In this document: piece by piece, positions 51,927 to 62,525 of the stretch | How positions within the stretch are numbered: position 1 is the stretch's first letter | How the letters are laid out: each line of letters starts with the position of its first letter | Origin: Desulfofustis sp. | GTDB taxonomy: Bacteria; Desulfobacterota; Desulfobulbia; Desulfobulbales; Desulfocapsaceae | DNA length: 62,663 bases | Reading direction: 5' to 3' | Assembly: GCA_022340565.1 (NCBI GenBank) | Contig: JAJDNR010000015.1 | Span: 1-62,663, forward strand | Made by a program: the position numbers and the translations under genes | The notes under the pieces: generated by a model | Told to the model about the DNA's origin: nothing | The model's input: the letters and a program-made list of their open reading frames with translations, nothing else | The model's database searches: none

Positions 51927-53132
51927 ATGAACCATGCATTCAGGGTCGCGGACCGGGTCGCCAGTCTCGGGGTCGAAACCGCCTTCGTGGTGGCGGCGCA
52001 GGCAGCCGCCCACGCTGCCGCCGGCAATCGCGTTTTCCCGTTTCATCTGGGTGATCTGAATCTAGCCACTCCCGACAACATCAAGGAGGCTGCCTACCAG
52101 GCCCTGCTGGAGGGCAAGACGGGCTATACCGCCAATGTCGGCATTATCGAGCTTCGCGAGGCGCTGGCCGAAGAGTTCAACCGGACCAGGCATACCTCCT
52201 ACACGCCAGCCAACGTCGCCGTTCAACCCGGCGGCAAACCGGTGATCTCCAAGTTTCTGCTCACCGTGATGAACCCCGGTGACGAGGTCCTGTATCCGAA
52301 CCCCGGCTTTCCGATCTACGAATCCCAGATCGAGTTTCACGGCGGTGTTGCGGTGCCCTACGGCACCGTTCCCGGGGAGTCCAACTTCACCTTCGACCTC
52401 GACGGGCTCGAACAAGCAATTACCGACAAAACCCGCATCCTCATCGTCAACGACCTGCACAACCCCACCAGCGCCGAGTGCAGCGCCGAAGACCGGCGCC
52501 GAATCGCTGAGCTGGCGGTCAAACACGAGCTGATGGTGCTGCTCGACGAAGCCTATTTCGATATTCACTACAACGGGCAGTCGGCCTCGATCATCAGTGA
52601 GCCCGGCATGGCCGAGCGGAGCGTGATCCTCTACACCTTTTCCAAACGTTTCGCGATGACCGGCTGGCGGCTCGGCGCGGCACTCGGACCGGAGGAGATC
52701 ATCAGCCTTATCGGCAAACTCAATGTCAATGACGAGTCATGCTCGAATCATTTCGTACAGTGGGCGGCGCTCGAGGCGCTGACTGGAGACCAGAGCGATG
52801 TCCGGGCGATTCTCGAGGTGCTCAGGCAGCGGCGGAACCGCTGCGTCGAGCTGCTCAACACCATCGAGGGGGTCACCTGCATGAGGCCCGAAGCGACCTT
52901 CTATCTGTGGCCGGATGTGACCGATGCGATGAAAAACAAAGGCTTTACCGGCTACCAGGAATTCATCGGCGATGTGCTGAAGCGGACCGGTGTCTCGATG
53001 TGCGCAAGGTCCCATTTCGGCAAGCCGCTGCCCGGCGAGACCAGAAACTACCTGAGGCTGGCCTATTCCGGCATCGACTTGGAAATGATCGAGGAGGGCC
53101 TGGCCAGGTTCAAAGCGTACCTGGAATCCTGA
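51927..53132 (+). CDS. Class I/II pyridoxal-phosphate aminotransferase
   Basis: 401 residues. Fold type I aminotransferase: FHLGDLNLATPDNI, GYTANVGIIELREALA, phosphate-binding VQPGGKPVISKF, LYPNPGFPIYES, NDLHNPTSAE, VLLDEAYFDI and the PLP Lys in FSKRFAMTGWRLG; the substrate-carboxylate Arg is in RNYLRLAYS. HNPTSAE replaces the usual NNPTG. GGAGGAGCG precedes ATG 51927. The amino donor is not predictable; aspartate- or alanine-type aminotransferases are closest in pattern. Confidence 0.9.
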   Translation: MNHAFRVADRVASLGVETAFVVAAQAAAHAAAGNRVFPFHLGDLNLATPDNIKEAAYQALLEGKTGYTANVGIIELREALAEEFNRTRHTSYTPANVAVQPGGKPVISKFLLTVMNPGDEVLYPNPGFPIYESQIEFHGGVAVPYGTVPGESNFTFDLDGLEQAITDKTRILIVNDLHNPTSAECSAEDRRRIAELAVKHELMVLLDEAYFDIHYNGQSASIISEPGMAERSVILYTFSKRFAMTGWRLGAALGPEEIISLIGKLNVNDESCSNHFVQWAALEALTGDQSDVRAILEVLRQRRNRCVELLNTIEGVTCMRPEATFYLWPDVTDAMKNKGFTGYQEFIGDVLKRTGVSMCARSHFGKPLPGETRNYLRLAYSGIDLEMIEEGLARFKAYLES

Positions 53133-53281
53133 TTAACCAAAATAATTAAGAGGCTCGCATGATCTAAACGGGTTGAGACGGTCCGCTAGCCAAGGAGACT
53201 TGAGGGAAGCTATAGTGATCTGTGCTTCCCTGAAAAGCGACGCAGGATAGTGGGCCGTATCGGGCCGATTACGCCATGTGA

Positions 53282-54382
53282 CTAGAAGTTTTGCACGTAG
53301 TAGTCGTATTTCTTCAGGTAGAGCTCTGACAGGGTAAGAAACGCGGTGACAATCAGCGGACCGTAGATGATCCCGAGTATCCCGTAGACGCTCAGGCCGC
53401 CGATGATCGACAGGAATACCAGCAAGGTGTGCATCTGCACCTCGTCCCCCACCAGTTTCGGCTTGAGCAGGTATTCGACGCCGAAGGACAGCACCATATA
53501 GAAACAGAACAGAAATATGCCGGCGGTCAGACGGTCGTTGACGGCCAGCAGCAGCGCCGCCGGAATCATCACCAAACCGATGCCGAAGATAGGTAGAAAG
53601 GCGAGAATGCCCATGATGCAGCCCCACAGGACCGGTGAGTTGAGGTCGAGGGCGTAAAACACCACGCCTCCCAGAACCCCCTGGATGACTCCGCAGATGC
53701 CGTTTCCCTTCAGCACCGCCGTGGCGATCTCCTGGAATTTCCGGATCAGCAGCCGGTCCTCGTCGTCCGGCAGCGGTGACAGCCGGATCAGGTAATCAAG
53801 CAGCTTGGGCAGGTCGATCAGCAGGAAGAAGATCACCAGGATCATCATCACGAACAGGACCAGGAACTGGGCGATATTGGCCGCCCAGGCGCTGGCCTGG
53901 TTGTAGAGCATCAGCCCGCCCATCTTCACGACATAGGAAAGCCATTCCGAGACCTTGGATGCATCGAGGTCGAACCCCACTTCGTGCAGGTATTCGAGCC
54001 CCTGGGCGACCAAGGGGCTCTTCTGGATGAACAGCTGCAGGGTCAGCCAGACCCTGCTGTCCCGCCCCCACTGGTAAACGGTGAGCGCTTCGTTGGAGAG
54101 CGCGCTAATAAAGAACACCAGCGGCACGAAGACAATGGTCGTGATCAGCAGGCAGGTGATCAGCGAGGCCGGCGTGGGCGGGAGTTTTTTATTGAGAAAC
54201 AGGTAGGCCGGCCTGAACAGCGTGGACAGGATGAACGACAGGATCAGGATCGACATGAACGGGTAGAGCACCCTCCCCAGCATGAACAGCGAGATCAGAA
54301 AGACGATCAGGAAATAGCGCACCCGCATCGGGCTCGGGCCGTCCGCGGGGTAGTGCTCGTTGCGCTTCTGCAGATCGTTCAT
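53282..54382 (-). CDS. AI-2E family (YdiK/PerM-like) membrane protein
   Basis: 366 residues with about eight hydrophobic segments in the AI-2E exporter arrangement: an N-terminal pair, a long amphipathic loop (about 110-165), then a C-terminal block with VIQGVLGGVVFYALDL, AFLPIFGIGLVMIP, YLLKPKLVGDEVQMHTLLVFLSIIGGLSVYGILGIIYGPL, cut here. The family includes the AI-2 exporter TqsA and sodium/proton antiporters, so substrate cannot be assumed. ATG 54382 is used; a GTG three codons upstream is possible. It ends 149 bp from the convergent aminotransferase gene. Confidence 0.87.
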   Translation of the reverse strand: MNDLQKRNEHYPADGPSPMRVRYFLIVFLISLFMLGRVLYPFMSILILSFILSTLFRPAYLFLNKKLPPTPASLITCLLITTIVFVPLVFFISALSNEALTVYQWGRDSRVWLTLQLFIQKSPLVAQGLEYLHEVGFDLDASKVSEWLSYVVKMGGLMLYNQASAWAANIAQFLVLFVMMILVIFFLLIDLPKLLDYLIRLSPLPDDEDRLLIRKFQEIATAVLKGNGICGVIQGVLGGVVFYALDLNSPVLWGCIMGILAFLPIFGIGLVMIPAALLLAVNDRLTAGIFLFCFYMVLSFGVEYLLKPKLVGDEVQMHTLLVFLSIIGGLSVYGILGIIYGPLIVTAFLTLSELYLKKYDYYVQNF

Positions 54383-54572
54383 GTTGATCACTGTGGACGA
54401 GGCATGATAAGAGCAGATGAAACCGCAATTACATTTGCAATTACCAAGCGGGCTGAGTTATGGTGATATCCCTCGGATATTGGTTTGACCAGCGTTGTAT
54501 AACTATATAATGATCTGGTGATATTGAAAAGCAAAATACATTGTGCAGTCTGGTACGGCTGGAGAAGGTATC

Positions 54573-55649
54573 ATGTGGAAAGATCTCGATATTTCGCTTG
54601 AGAAGGCAACCGATTTAAAACCCAGGCCTTCGGGGGAAAAGCTGGGGTTCGGGCAATATTTCACCGATCATATGTTCCGGATGGACTGGAACCGGAAGGA
54701 CGGTTGGCACAGTGCCAGGATCTGTCCCTATCAGCCGTTCTCGATGGATCCGGCATCCACGGTGCTGCACTACGGCCAAGCGATTTTCGAGGGTCTCAAG
54801 GCCTACCGGAGCGGCGATGACCGGCTGCTGCTGTTCCGCCCGGAGGATAATTTCAAGCGGATGAACGACGGTGCCGTACGCATGAGTATGCCGCGCTTTT
54901 CCGTCGACCAGGTCCTCAAGGCCCTGAAGGCGCTCGTATACCTGGACCGGGACTGGATACCGACAGCCGAGGGCGCTTCGCTGTACCTGCGACCGACGAT
55001 GATCGGGGTCGACCCGTTTCTGGGACTCAAACCGGCTTCCACCTATATCTTCTACATCATCATGAGCCCGGTCGGCGCCTATTACTCGGAAGGCTTCAGC
55101 CCCACCAGGATCTATGTCTGCAGGGATTATGTCCGGGCCGTCAAGGGCGGGGTCGGCAACGTCAAGACCGCAGGCAATTACGCGGCGTCGATGCTGGCGG
55201 CGGAGAAGGCCAAGGAGGCGGGCTATACCCAGGTGCTGTGGCTCGATGCCTGCGAGCGGAAATATATCGAAGAGGTTGGAACCTCGAATATCTTCTTTTT
55301 CATAAACGATACGGTGATCACCCCGCCGCTGTCCGGGTCGATTCTCGGCGGCATCACCAGGGATTCCGTTATCCAGCTGCTGAGAAGCTGGGATATCGCC
55401 GTCGAGGAACGGCAGATTTCCATCGATGAAGTGATCGCTGCTTCGCAGGACGGCAGCCTCAAGGAGAGTTTTGCGACCGGAACCGCGGCGGTGATTTCGC
55501 CGGTCGGGGAGCTGTTCTACGATGATGTCTCCCATCTGGTGAACAACGGCCAGACTGGCCCCCTGTCGGTCAGGATCTTTGAAGAATTACAGGCGATTCA
55601 ATTCGGCCGGACGGAGGATCGGTTCGGCTGGACGGTCACGGTCTGTTGA
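54573..55649 (+). CDS. ilvE: Branched-chain amino acid aminotransferase
   Basis: 358 residues, fold type IV. It interconverts Val, Leu and Ile with their keto acids. Motifs: YGQAIFEGLKAYR, RPEDNFKRMNDGAVRMSMP, LYLRPTMIGVD, the PLP Lys in GNVKTAGNYAASM, and EEVGTSNIFFF/GSILGGITRDSVIQL. Length fits the eukaryote-like BCAT-II/IlvE group found in many anaerobes. ATG 54573 has GGAGAAGG upstream. A terminator follows before groES. Confidence 0.92.
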   Translation: MWKDLDISLEKATDLKPRPSGEKLGFGQYFTDHMFRMDWNRKDGWHSARICPYQPFSMDPASTVLHYGQAIFEGLKAYRSGDDRLLLFRPEDNFKRMNDGAVRMSMPRFSVDQVLKALKALVYLDRDWIPTAEGASLYLRPTMIGVDPFLGLKPASTYIFYIIMSPVGAYYSEGFSPTRIYVCRDYVRAVKGGVGNVKTAGNYAASMLAAEKAKEAGYTQVLWLDACERKYIEEVGTSNIFFFINDTVITPPLSGSILGGITRDSVIQLLRSWDIAVEERQISIDEVIAASQDGSLKESFATGTAAVISPVGELFYDDVSHLVNNGQTGPLSVRIFEELQAIQFGRTEDRFGWTVTVC

Positions 55650-55713
55650 CCCCTCTCCGAGCCCTTAGCAGATACAGATTTAGACCGTAAAATAGCTAGA
55701 TAGCAACCAGTCT

Positions 55714-55753
55714 GGGGCGGCCGCAAAAAAAGTGCGGCCGCCCCTTGATTTTT
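55714..55753 (+). terminator. Terminator between ilvE and groES
   Basis: GGGGCGGCCGC and GCGGCCGCCCC form a perfect 11-bp stem around AAAAAAAGT, followed by TTGATTTTT. Confidence 0.92.
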
Positions 55754-55883
55754 GACTATGCGCGCCTATATTTTGCCGTGTTCAAAATAAGCCCCAGTTT
55801 GCGGGCACATAAATGTGGCTGCGCGTTGGGATGCAGCCGAATGGTAAATCAATAAAACGTATCGAGAAGTTTAGGAGGGAACA

Positions 55884-56171
55884 ATGAAAATTCGTCCGTT
55901 GAATGATCGTCTTCTGGTCCGGAGGCTTGAAGAGGAAGAAAAAACCGCTGGTGGCATCATCATTCCCGACAGCGCTAAAGAAAAACCGGCCCAGGGAAAG
56001 GTTGTGGCTGTCGGCCCGGGTAAAACCAACGATGCAGGCGAGCGTGTTGCCCTGCAGGTAAAAGAGAATGATGTGATCCTGTTCTCCAAATACGGCGGCA
56101 CCGATGTGAAGCTCGATGGAGAGGATTTCCTGATCATGCGCGAGGACGACGTGCTCGGCATCGTCGAATAG
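55884..56171 (+). CDS. groES: Co-chaperonin GroES
   Basis: 95 residues, the normal length. [20 protein letters not shown], the mobile loop ([15 protein letters not shown]) and VVAVGPGK are all typical. It forms the heptameric lid of GroEL. AGGAGGGAAC precedes the ATG. groEL follows after 55 bp. I do not see a CIRCE element upstream, so regulation is probably by another route, such as a heat-shock sigma factor. Confidence 0.97.
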   Translation: MKIRPLNDRLLVRRLEEEEKTAGGIIIPDSAKEKPAQGKVVAVGPGKTNDAGERVALQVKENDVILFSKYGGTDVKLDGEDFLIMREDDVLGIVE

Positions 56172-56214
56172 GCACGTTTCGATTTTAATTTGTTTCAATA
56201 TTCAAAGAATTTAA

Positions 56215-57876
<1,662 letters not shown>

Positions 57877-57920
57877 GCCGTCGGGCCATCCGTCAGGCCT
57901 TTTCCACAAGCATTTCCGAA

Positions 57921-57947
57921 GGGGGCTCAGAGATGAGCCCCCTTTTC
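57921..57947 (+). terminator. Terminator of groES-groEL
   Basis: AGGGGGCTCA and TGAGCCCCCT form a 10-bp stem with a 4-nt loop, followed by TTTTCCTTT. Confidence 0.92.
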
Positions 57948-58147
57948 CTTTGGGCGCCCGGCAGGGCGCTTCCGCCGTGCGGCTCAGGTTTGATTTACCT
58001 TCGCTAAAAGGGGCATAGTCGGGCCGCTGCAGAGCTCCCTCCGATTCCTTCCGGATGCAGTCCTGGCGCGCCCCGCAGCGCCGGAAGCCGAGATTTTCTG
58101 TTGACACCAATAGATGAATACGGTATCTATTGTGTCCTTTATCGCAT

Positions 58148-58224
58148 GGCGATGTAGCTCAGATGGTTAGAGCATGCGGCTCATATCCGCAGTGTCCGGG
58201 GTTCAATTCCCTGCATCGCCACCA
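58148..58224 (+). tRNA. tRNA-Met (anticodon CAT)
   Basis: Complete cloverleaf: acceptor GGCGATG/CATCGCC, discriminator A and encoded CCA. The anticodon stem TGCGG/CCGCA encloses CTCATAT, giving anticodon CAT. The D-arm (AGCTCAGATGGTTAGAGC) and T-arm (CCGGGGTTCAATTCCCTG) are intact. The intact first acceptor pair argues for elongator rather than initiator tRNA. A tRNA-Ile2 with a lysidine-modified CAT cannot be fully excluded. Confidence 0.93.
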
Positions 58225-58232
58225 CGTTGCTG

Positions 58233-58266
58233 AAACCCTCGTAATTTTAATTAGTTACGAGGGTTT
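58233..58266 (+). terminator. Terminator after tRNA-Met
   Basis: AAACCCTCGTAA and TTACGAGGGTTT form a perfect 12-bp stem, followed by TGTTTT, 9 bp past the tRNA. Confidence 0.85.
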
Positions 58267-58377
58267 TGTTTTCTGAGGGTACGGATAGGGTGCAAAATGA
58301 TGCAAAATACTTGCATCCGTGTATGCCATAAGTTATTGATTTTACTTCATAGTAAATCCTGTTGAGCGAAATACGAA

Positions 58378-58414
58378 TCCGTAGGTCGGAGGTTCGAATC
58401 CTCTCTGGTGTACC
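58378..58414 (+). repeat. Orphan 3' end of a tRNA (candidate attachment-site remnant)
   Basis: A T-arm (GGAGGTTCGAATCCTCT) is followed by CTGGTGT, A and CCA, the 3' end of a tRNA. The expected 5' acceptor ACACCAG, D-arm and anticodon arm are missing. The 22 bases AGGTCGGAGGTTCGAATCCTCTC, shown here only as its core GGTCGGAGGTTCGAATCC, are shared with tRNA-Pro at 210-287. It lies 150 bp behind tRNA-Met, beyond repeats of GATGCAAAATAC type, consistent with a junction left by an integrative element. Confidence 0.6.
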
Positions 58415-58426
58415 AGTTAAATCAAG

Positions 58427-58458
58427 CGGTTAGGTCATTTTGGCTTAACCGTTTTTTT
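58427..58458 (+). terminator. Hairpin terminator behind the orphan tRNA end
   Basis: CGGTTAGG and CTTAACCG pair over 8 positions with one G-T wobble, and are followed by seven T. This suggests the tRNA remnant was acquired with its natural terminator. Confidence 0.75.
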
Positions 58459-58575
58459 GTTTGATATGGTTTTTGCCCCCACCCTGCCCCATTTTTGAAC
58501 TCATTTAGGCCAATTTTGATATTCAACACCGGACGGTCAGTGTGATTGCAGACCCACTCTGGTACTACCTTCTTG

Positions 58576-59172
58576 CTATGCGCGAAATGGTCGGTAAAAT
58601 CTCAGGTGTTCTTCAGCCAGTTCTAGCATGGGCAAATCCGAAACCGTATCGCCGTAAGCGTATATCTCGTCAAAATCTTTGAGATCGTATGCCGCTCGTA
58701 TGCGACTGACTTTTTCTGGTCCCCGGCAATTTTTCCCATCTATTCTACCGGTTAGTCGCCCTTTTTTATCGAGTTCAACCTCGGTAGCGATCAGGTCAAG
58801 CCTCCGGTCCCGACACCACTGCTCTAATATGAAGCGGGGAGTGGCACTGACGACCACGATCTTATCGCCTGCCGCACGATGCTGATCAATACGCTTTATG
58901 GCGGCCGGCCTCTCCGTAGCTGAAAGGCTTTCCCGATTGAATCTTTCGGCTGACGACCGCAACTGCTCGAGAGGTACCCCCTTGAAGAGTCTTTCCAGAA
59001 AACACTCCTTAATCTTGTCATTCGAGTAGAAGCCAAGCAAAAACAGGCAGATCCGCGGGGAGAGCAGAGCGCAGCATCGCAGGAACCTGCCACGGTATAC
59101 CGTTCTCATGAAGCCCAGGAAACTGTCGGCTGAACTGATCGTGCCGTCGAAATCAAAAAGCGCCAGATTCAT
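58576..59172 (-). CDS. HAD-IB phosphatase, possibly polyprenyl-phosphate-phosphoribose phosphatase
   Basis: 198 residues. HAD motifs: FDFDGTISSADSF, VVSATPRFI, the Lys in GPEKVSRI and YGDTVSDLPML, typical of subfamily IB (SerB-like). Start ATG 59172 is immediately preceded by GGAGAG and lies 8 bp after the UbiA stop. A HAD phosphatase beside a UbiA phosphoribosyltransferase recalls the decaprenyl-phosphate ribose pathway, where the 5-phosphate is removed from the lipid-linked phosphoribose. This role is inferred from context. Confidence 0.8.
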   Translation of the reverse strand: MNLALFDFDGTISSADSFLGFMRTVYRGRFLRCCALLSPRICLFLLGFYSNDKIKECFLERLFKGVPLEQLRSSAERFNRESLSATERPAAIKRIDQHRAAGDKIVVVSATPRFILEQWCRDRRLDLIATEVELDKKGRLTGRIDGKNCRGPEKVSRIRAAYDLKDFDEIYAYGDTVSDLPMLELAEEHLRFYRPFRA

Positions 59173-59180
59173 CTCTCCGT

Positions 59181-60116
59181 CTATTGCGCAGCTGGAATGG
59201 TCGACTGGAACAAGTCGTAGAGGCCGGGCAGATCCACGAACAGTAGCAATTGCATGATGATACCGCACAAAAGGCAATAGGCGGTGAAGCTTTTTTGCCT
59301 GTATAACAGTTCGGGATATTGTGTGGGACTATCCTCGAGAAAGCCGAGTCGGATATACCAGGCGATAAAACCGGCGATCAACGGGATCGAGAAAATCAGC
59401 TCCATCTTGTAGCGCATCAGGAAAATCCCGAAAAAAAGACCAAAACTGACCGCATAGTAGATGATTGAGATCAACAGCCGTTCTTCGTTGTAGTACCTGA
59501 ACGAACGACGGTATTTGGCGCTCACGTTGGGATCAGCGATTCGTCGGTATTCAGCAAATCGTTTCACCGCCATGAAGAAAGCGCCAACCATCCAGTAGGC
59601 GAGCAGAAGAGAGACCGGTGGCAGGACCACAATCCCAGTTGCATACCAGCCTAGCAACAGCCGAAGCGGATTGTTGACCGATTCACTGAGCACATCTATG
59701 AAGGGTTTGTCCTTGGTTCTGAAAGGCGGAATATTATAGAGGCAACCCATAATCCACAGAGCCAAGGCCGGAATCAGAAAACGAACTCCGAGGGGCAAGG
59801 CTAATGACAGTCCAAGCAGCGCCAAGGCCATCCATTCAATATAAACCAGTTTGATATTAATTCCGCCTGAAGGAATCGGCCGGTTTTTTTTAACCGGATG
59901 CAGCGCATCGTAGGGAGCATCGAGCAACTCGTTGATCACATAGTTACTTGAAGCGATGAATCCGGTGGCCAGCAAACCGACCAAGAGTTTAAAAAACACC
60001 AGCCCATTTAACAGTTCCGGCTGGGCATAAAAGGCCAGCACAACCCCCGGTATCATAAAGATATTTTTAAACCAATGATCGAAACGGGCAATACTGATAT
60101 ATGGTCTGAAAAACAT
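59181..60116 (-). CDS. UbiA-family prenyltransferase (decaprenyl-phosphate phosphoribosyltransferase-like)
   Basis: 311 residues with eight or nine membrane segments. The first Asp-rich motif is NELLDAPYDALHPVKKNRPIPSG, where the UbiA N-x-x-x-D-x-x-x-D is modified in the way seen in the phosphoribosyl-transferring subgroup; RYYNEERLL and the second polar loop AEYRRIADPNVSAKYRRSF follow. These enzymes attach phosphoribose to a polyprenyl phosphate as the first step towards lipid-linked arabinose or ribose donors. It starts upstream of the HAD phosphatase in a two-gene operon. Confidence 0.82.
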   Translation of the reverse strand: MFFRPYISIARFDHWFKNIFMIPGVVLAFYAQPELLNGLVFFKLLVGLLATGFIASSNYVINELLDAPYDALHPVKKNRPIPSGGINIKLVYIEWMALALLGLSLALPLGVRFLIPALALWIMGCLYNIPPFRTKDKPFIDVLSESVNNPLRLLLGWYATGIVVLPPVSLLLAYWMVGAFFMAVKRFAEYRRIADPNVSAKYRRSFRYYNEERLLISIIYYAVSFGLFFGIFLMRYKMELIFSIPLIAGFIAWYIRLGFLEDSPTQYPELLYRQKSFTAYCLLCGIIMQLLLFVDLPGLYDLFQSTIPAAQ

Positions 60117-60374
60117 ACATGTCCCTCATCAAACAGCTTTCATAAAATCATTGAGATAGCGAGCGGGCCCATCTTCAAAATCGTGGCCGTCATCCAACAA
60201 TACGCGTTCTATCATGAGGCTATTGAGCGAATTGTCAACCTTCGGGATTTGCCGATATTTAAAGTACATATTGATGCATTAGACCGAATTCGCTAGAATT
60301 GCCTTCTATCATCGTTGAAGGGCTTTGATTGTTTAAGCTGACTGAATCGTTCTACCATTACCGACAACAAAATC

Positions 60375-62039
60375 ATGTTTCTGAAATTATTGCAGTTTCT
60401 TCGTAACCACTGGTTTGCCGTTTGCATTGTCCTGCTTGTGGTGCTTAAGCACAGTTGCCTGGCTGAACAACCTTTTTTGGCCCGCAGCAATTACCCACAT
60501 GACGACACGCTGTTTCTTACCAGCGCACTTCATATAATCTCGGGGGAATGGTTGGGGCCTTTCAACCAGCTTACTCTGCTGCGCGGCCCCCTCTACCCCG
60601 TATGGATCTCATTTATCTACTGGCTAGGACTGCCGCTGATCCACGCCAACGACCTGCTCTACCTGGCAGCTTGCCTGGTTGCAATCCAGGCACTTACGGT
60701 CGTTGTCAAACAACGATGGTTTCTTTTTCCGGCATTTGTCTTTCTCTATTTTGCACCTCACTCCTATGACTACCAGACCGTGGCTTACTCATTCAGGATG
60801 TCCATCTATCCATCGCTGGCTTTGTTGGTGTTGGGGTCCGCACTGGGACTCACTCTTCGACTGGTTGGTAATGAGGGTGGAAGGGGGCTCTGGTCGGTGC
60901 TGTTCGCCGTCTCATTCAGTTTTTTCTGGTACGTGCGGGAAGAGGGTATCTGGATAATTCCGCCACTTGTCCTTCTCCTCATCTATGTCGTCATTTTTGG
61001 AATATTTCGTTCAGACAGTCGCCTCAAACGATCTTTGAGATCCATGTTCCTATTTGTTTTAATGCCGGCTCTGTTCTTTATGGCGACGACGTTTGGGCTC
61101 AGGCAGCTCAACGGAATCTATTACGGATCGCCGGTAATCTTGGAGATCAAAGCGCCTGAATTTAAACGGGCTTACAACGCCCTGCTGAGCGTCGAGGCAA
61201 GAGAGCCAATTCGCTACGTACACGTGACCAGAGACACACTGGAAACACTGTACCAGGCAAGCCCCAAGATGGCCGAGTTGCAGGATTATCTGACGAAGGC
61301 CGCGGATAACCTGGGATTTAAGGGACAACTGCCAGCGGCCACCTTTTTCTTTGCCTTCCGGGATGCAGTCGCAACTGCTGGCTATTATAAACTAGGATTG
61401 CCGGCAGTGCTGCGTTTTTATGACGAACTAGGTGAGGAGATCGAAATGGCATGCTCCGCCGGCACGTTATCTTGCGCTCGGCTCGTTTATCCACTCGTGC
61501 CGCTATGGCGTCAGGAGCATACCAACGATCTTCCCGCTTCCCTATTGCGACAGTTCGACCTGATAGTCAGATTCCCGGAATTCAAACCTTACATAAACCG
61601 TGTCAGTATTGGAGATCAACAGTTTCTCCATCACGTCGGCCGTTTGATCCACTCCTCCCCTGCAGCTACCGACCACGTCGCCCAAGCTCTCGATTTTCCA
61701 GAGAATGCGAGGCATCTCAAGCTCGGCTTGCTTGATACCGTTGGCGAATTTCTTCAAATAGTCAGAATTACGCTATTTTATATATGCCTGCTACTGATGA
61801 TTTATTTCATTATCGACGACCTGAAGAATCAAAGGCTAGAACCGCTTCCCGTTGCCGGCTGCAGTCTGTTCGGAGCACTGGTTTGTCTGACAGCGATTCT
61901 CTCTGTCATCGACGTCACCTCATTTCATAGCCTCTTCCGACAGCGACACGGCGCGGTCGCTCTGGTATCACTGTTCGTCGTTTGTATAATTGCAGAATGG
62001 TGCCGCCGCCGAGCAAAGCGCCATGCCTTTAGATTCTGA
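60375..62039 (+). CDS. Multi-spanning membrane protein, probable GT-C-type glycosyltransferase
   Basis: 554 residues. About nine to eleven hydrophobic segments surround two soluble regions (about 30-60 and 255-455). The first loop has YPHDDTLFLTSALHI, with a His-Asp-Asp group where GT-C glycosyltransferases place their catalytic acid, and the long soluble part contains RYVHVTRDTLETLYQASPKM. GT-C enzymes use polyprenyl-phosphate sugars, which fits the adjacent UbiA/HAD pair. I do not recognise a named family, so the assignment rests on topology and context. The start is ATG 60375. Confidence 0.6.
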   Translation: MFLKLLQFLRNHWFAVCIVLLVVLKHSCLAEQPFLARSNYPHDDTLFLTSALHIISGEWLGPFNQLTLLRGPLYPVWISFIYWLGLPLIHANDLLYLAACLVAIQALTVVVKQRWFLFPAFVFLYFAPHSYDYQTVAYSFRMSIYPSLALLVLGSALGLTLRLVGNEGGRGLWSVLFAVSFSFFWYVREEGIWIIPPLVLLLIYVVIFGIFRSDSRLKRSLRSMFLFVLMPALFFMATTFGLRQLNGIYYGSPVILEIKAPEFKRAYNALLSVEAREPIRYVHVTRDTLETLYQASPKMAELQDYLTKAADNLGFKGQLPAATFFFAFRDAVATAGYYKLGLPAVLRFYDELGEEIEMACSAGTLSCARLVYPLVPLWRQEHTNDLPASLLRQFDLIVRFPEFKPYINRVSIGDQQFLHHVGRLIHSSPAATDHVAQALDFPENARHLKLGLLDTVGEFLQIVRITLFYICLLLMIYFIIDDLKNQRLEPLPVAGCSLFGALVCLTAILSVIDVTSFHSLFRQRHGAVALVSLFVVCIIAEWCRRRAKRHAFRF

Positions 62040-62051
62040 AGCCTTTGTCGA

Positions 62052-62246
62052 TTAGAATTGATGGAAAATAGGGCCACCGATATCTATACGGTTCCCTTTG
62101 TAGACGACCGTTTTGGAGATTCCGCCGATGTCAGCCGACATTTCACACACGACCGGCTTGATATCAGTATTTTTCAGCAGCTCATACGCTGCGGTAAGTC
62201 CGCCGGGCCCCGCCCCTACGATCACAGCCGTTTTCTTTGCATTCAT
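62052..62246 (-). pseudogene. Truncated FAD/NAD-binding oxidoreductase (N-terminal fragment)
   Basis: 64 codons match the start of a several-hundred-residue FAD-dependent oxidoreductase of the UDP-galactopyranose-mutase/amine-oxidase type: the dinucleotide fold [18 protein letters not shown], the acidic end of strand 2 ([16 protein letters not shown]) and GNRIDIGG. After IDIGG the sequence turns into PIFHQF and stops, where intact relatives continue with His-Arg-Phe. The rest of the gene is missing; the GT-C-like gene ends 12 bp beyond. A deletion or rearrangement has probably removed it. Confidence 0.78.
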
Positions 62247-62382
62247 GTTCTCTTATAGATGGAGTTTCAATCCCGTAAAGAGCATCAGGGGATATCAGAC
62301 TGGATACTCTACATAAAAGCATATGAATCAAAAAGCAACCCACTGCAGAGCCGAAGAGATATTAAATACTCAACATTGCGGG

Positions 62383-62525
62383 CTGCATTGAAAAATTGTC
62401 TTTTGACTCAGACTCTGCGTTACCTCATGAACAGGTTATCCTCGACATATCAACTATATGTGTGCTGCAACATCTTTATGCATGTTTTGAATTCGAACCA
62501 AAATCCTTATTTTTCAAGGGACCTT
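62383..62525 (+). repeat. Palindromic interspersed repeat, copy 6
   Basis: 143 bp from GGCTGCATTGAAAAATTG to TTTTTCAAGGGACC, equal in length to copies 1 and 2. It keeps ATCCTCGACATATCAACTA in the centre, but the right arm of the central stem has decayed. It is the only copy in the window outside 13.1-18.7 kb. Confidence 0.82.

Noticed and set aside
55754-55883. CIRCE (HrcA) operator before groES
   Set aside because: The inverted repeat TTAGCACTC-N9-GAGTGCTAA is not present.
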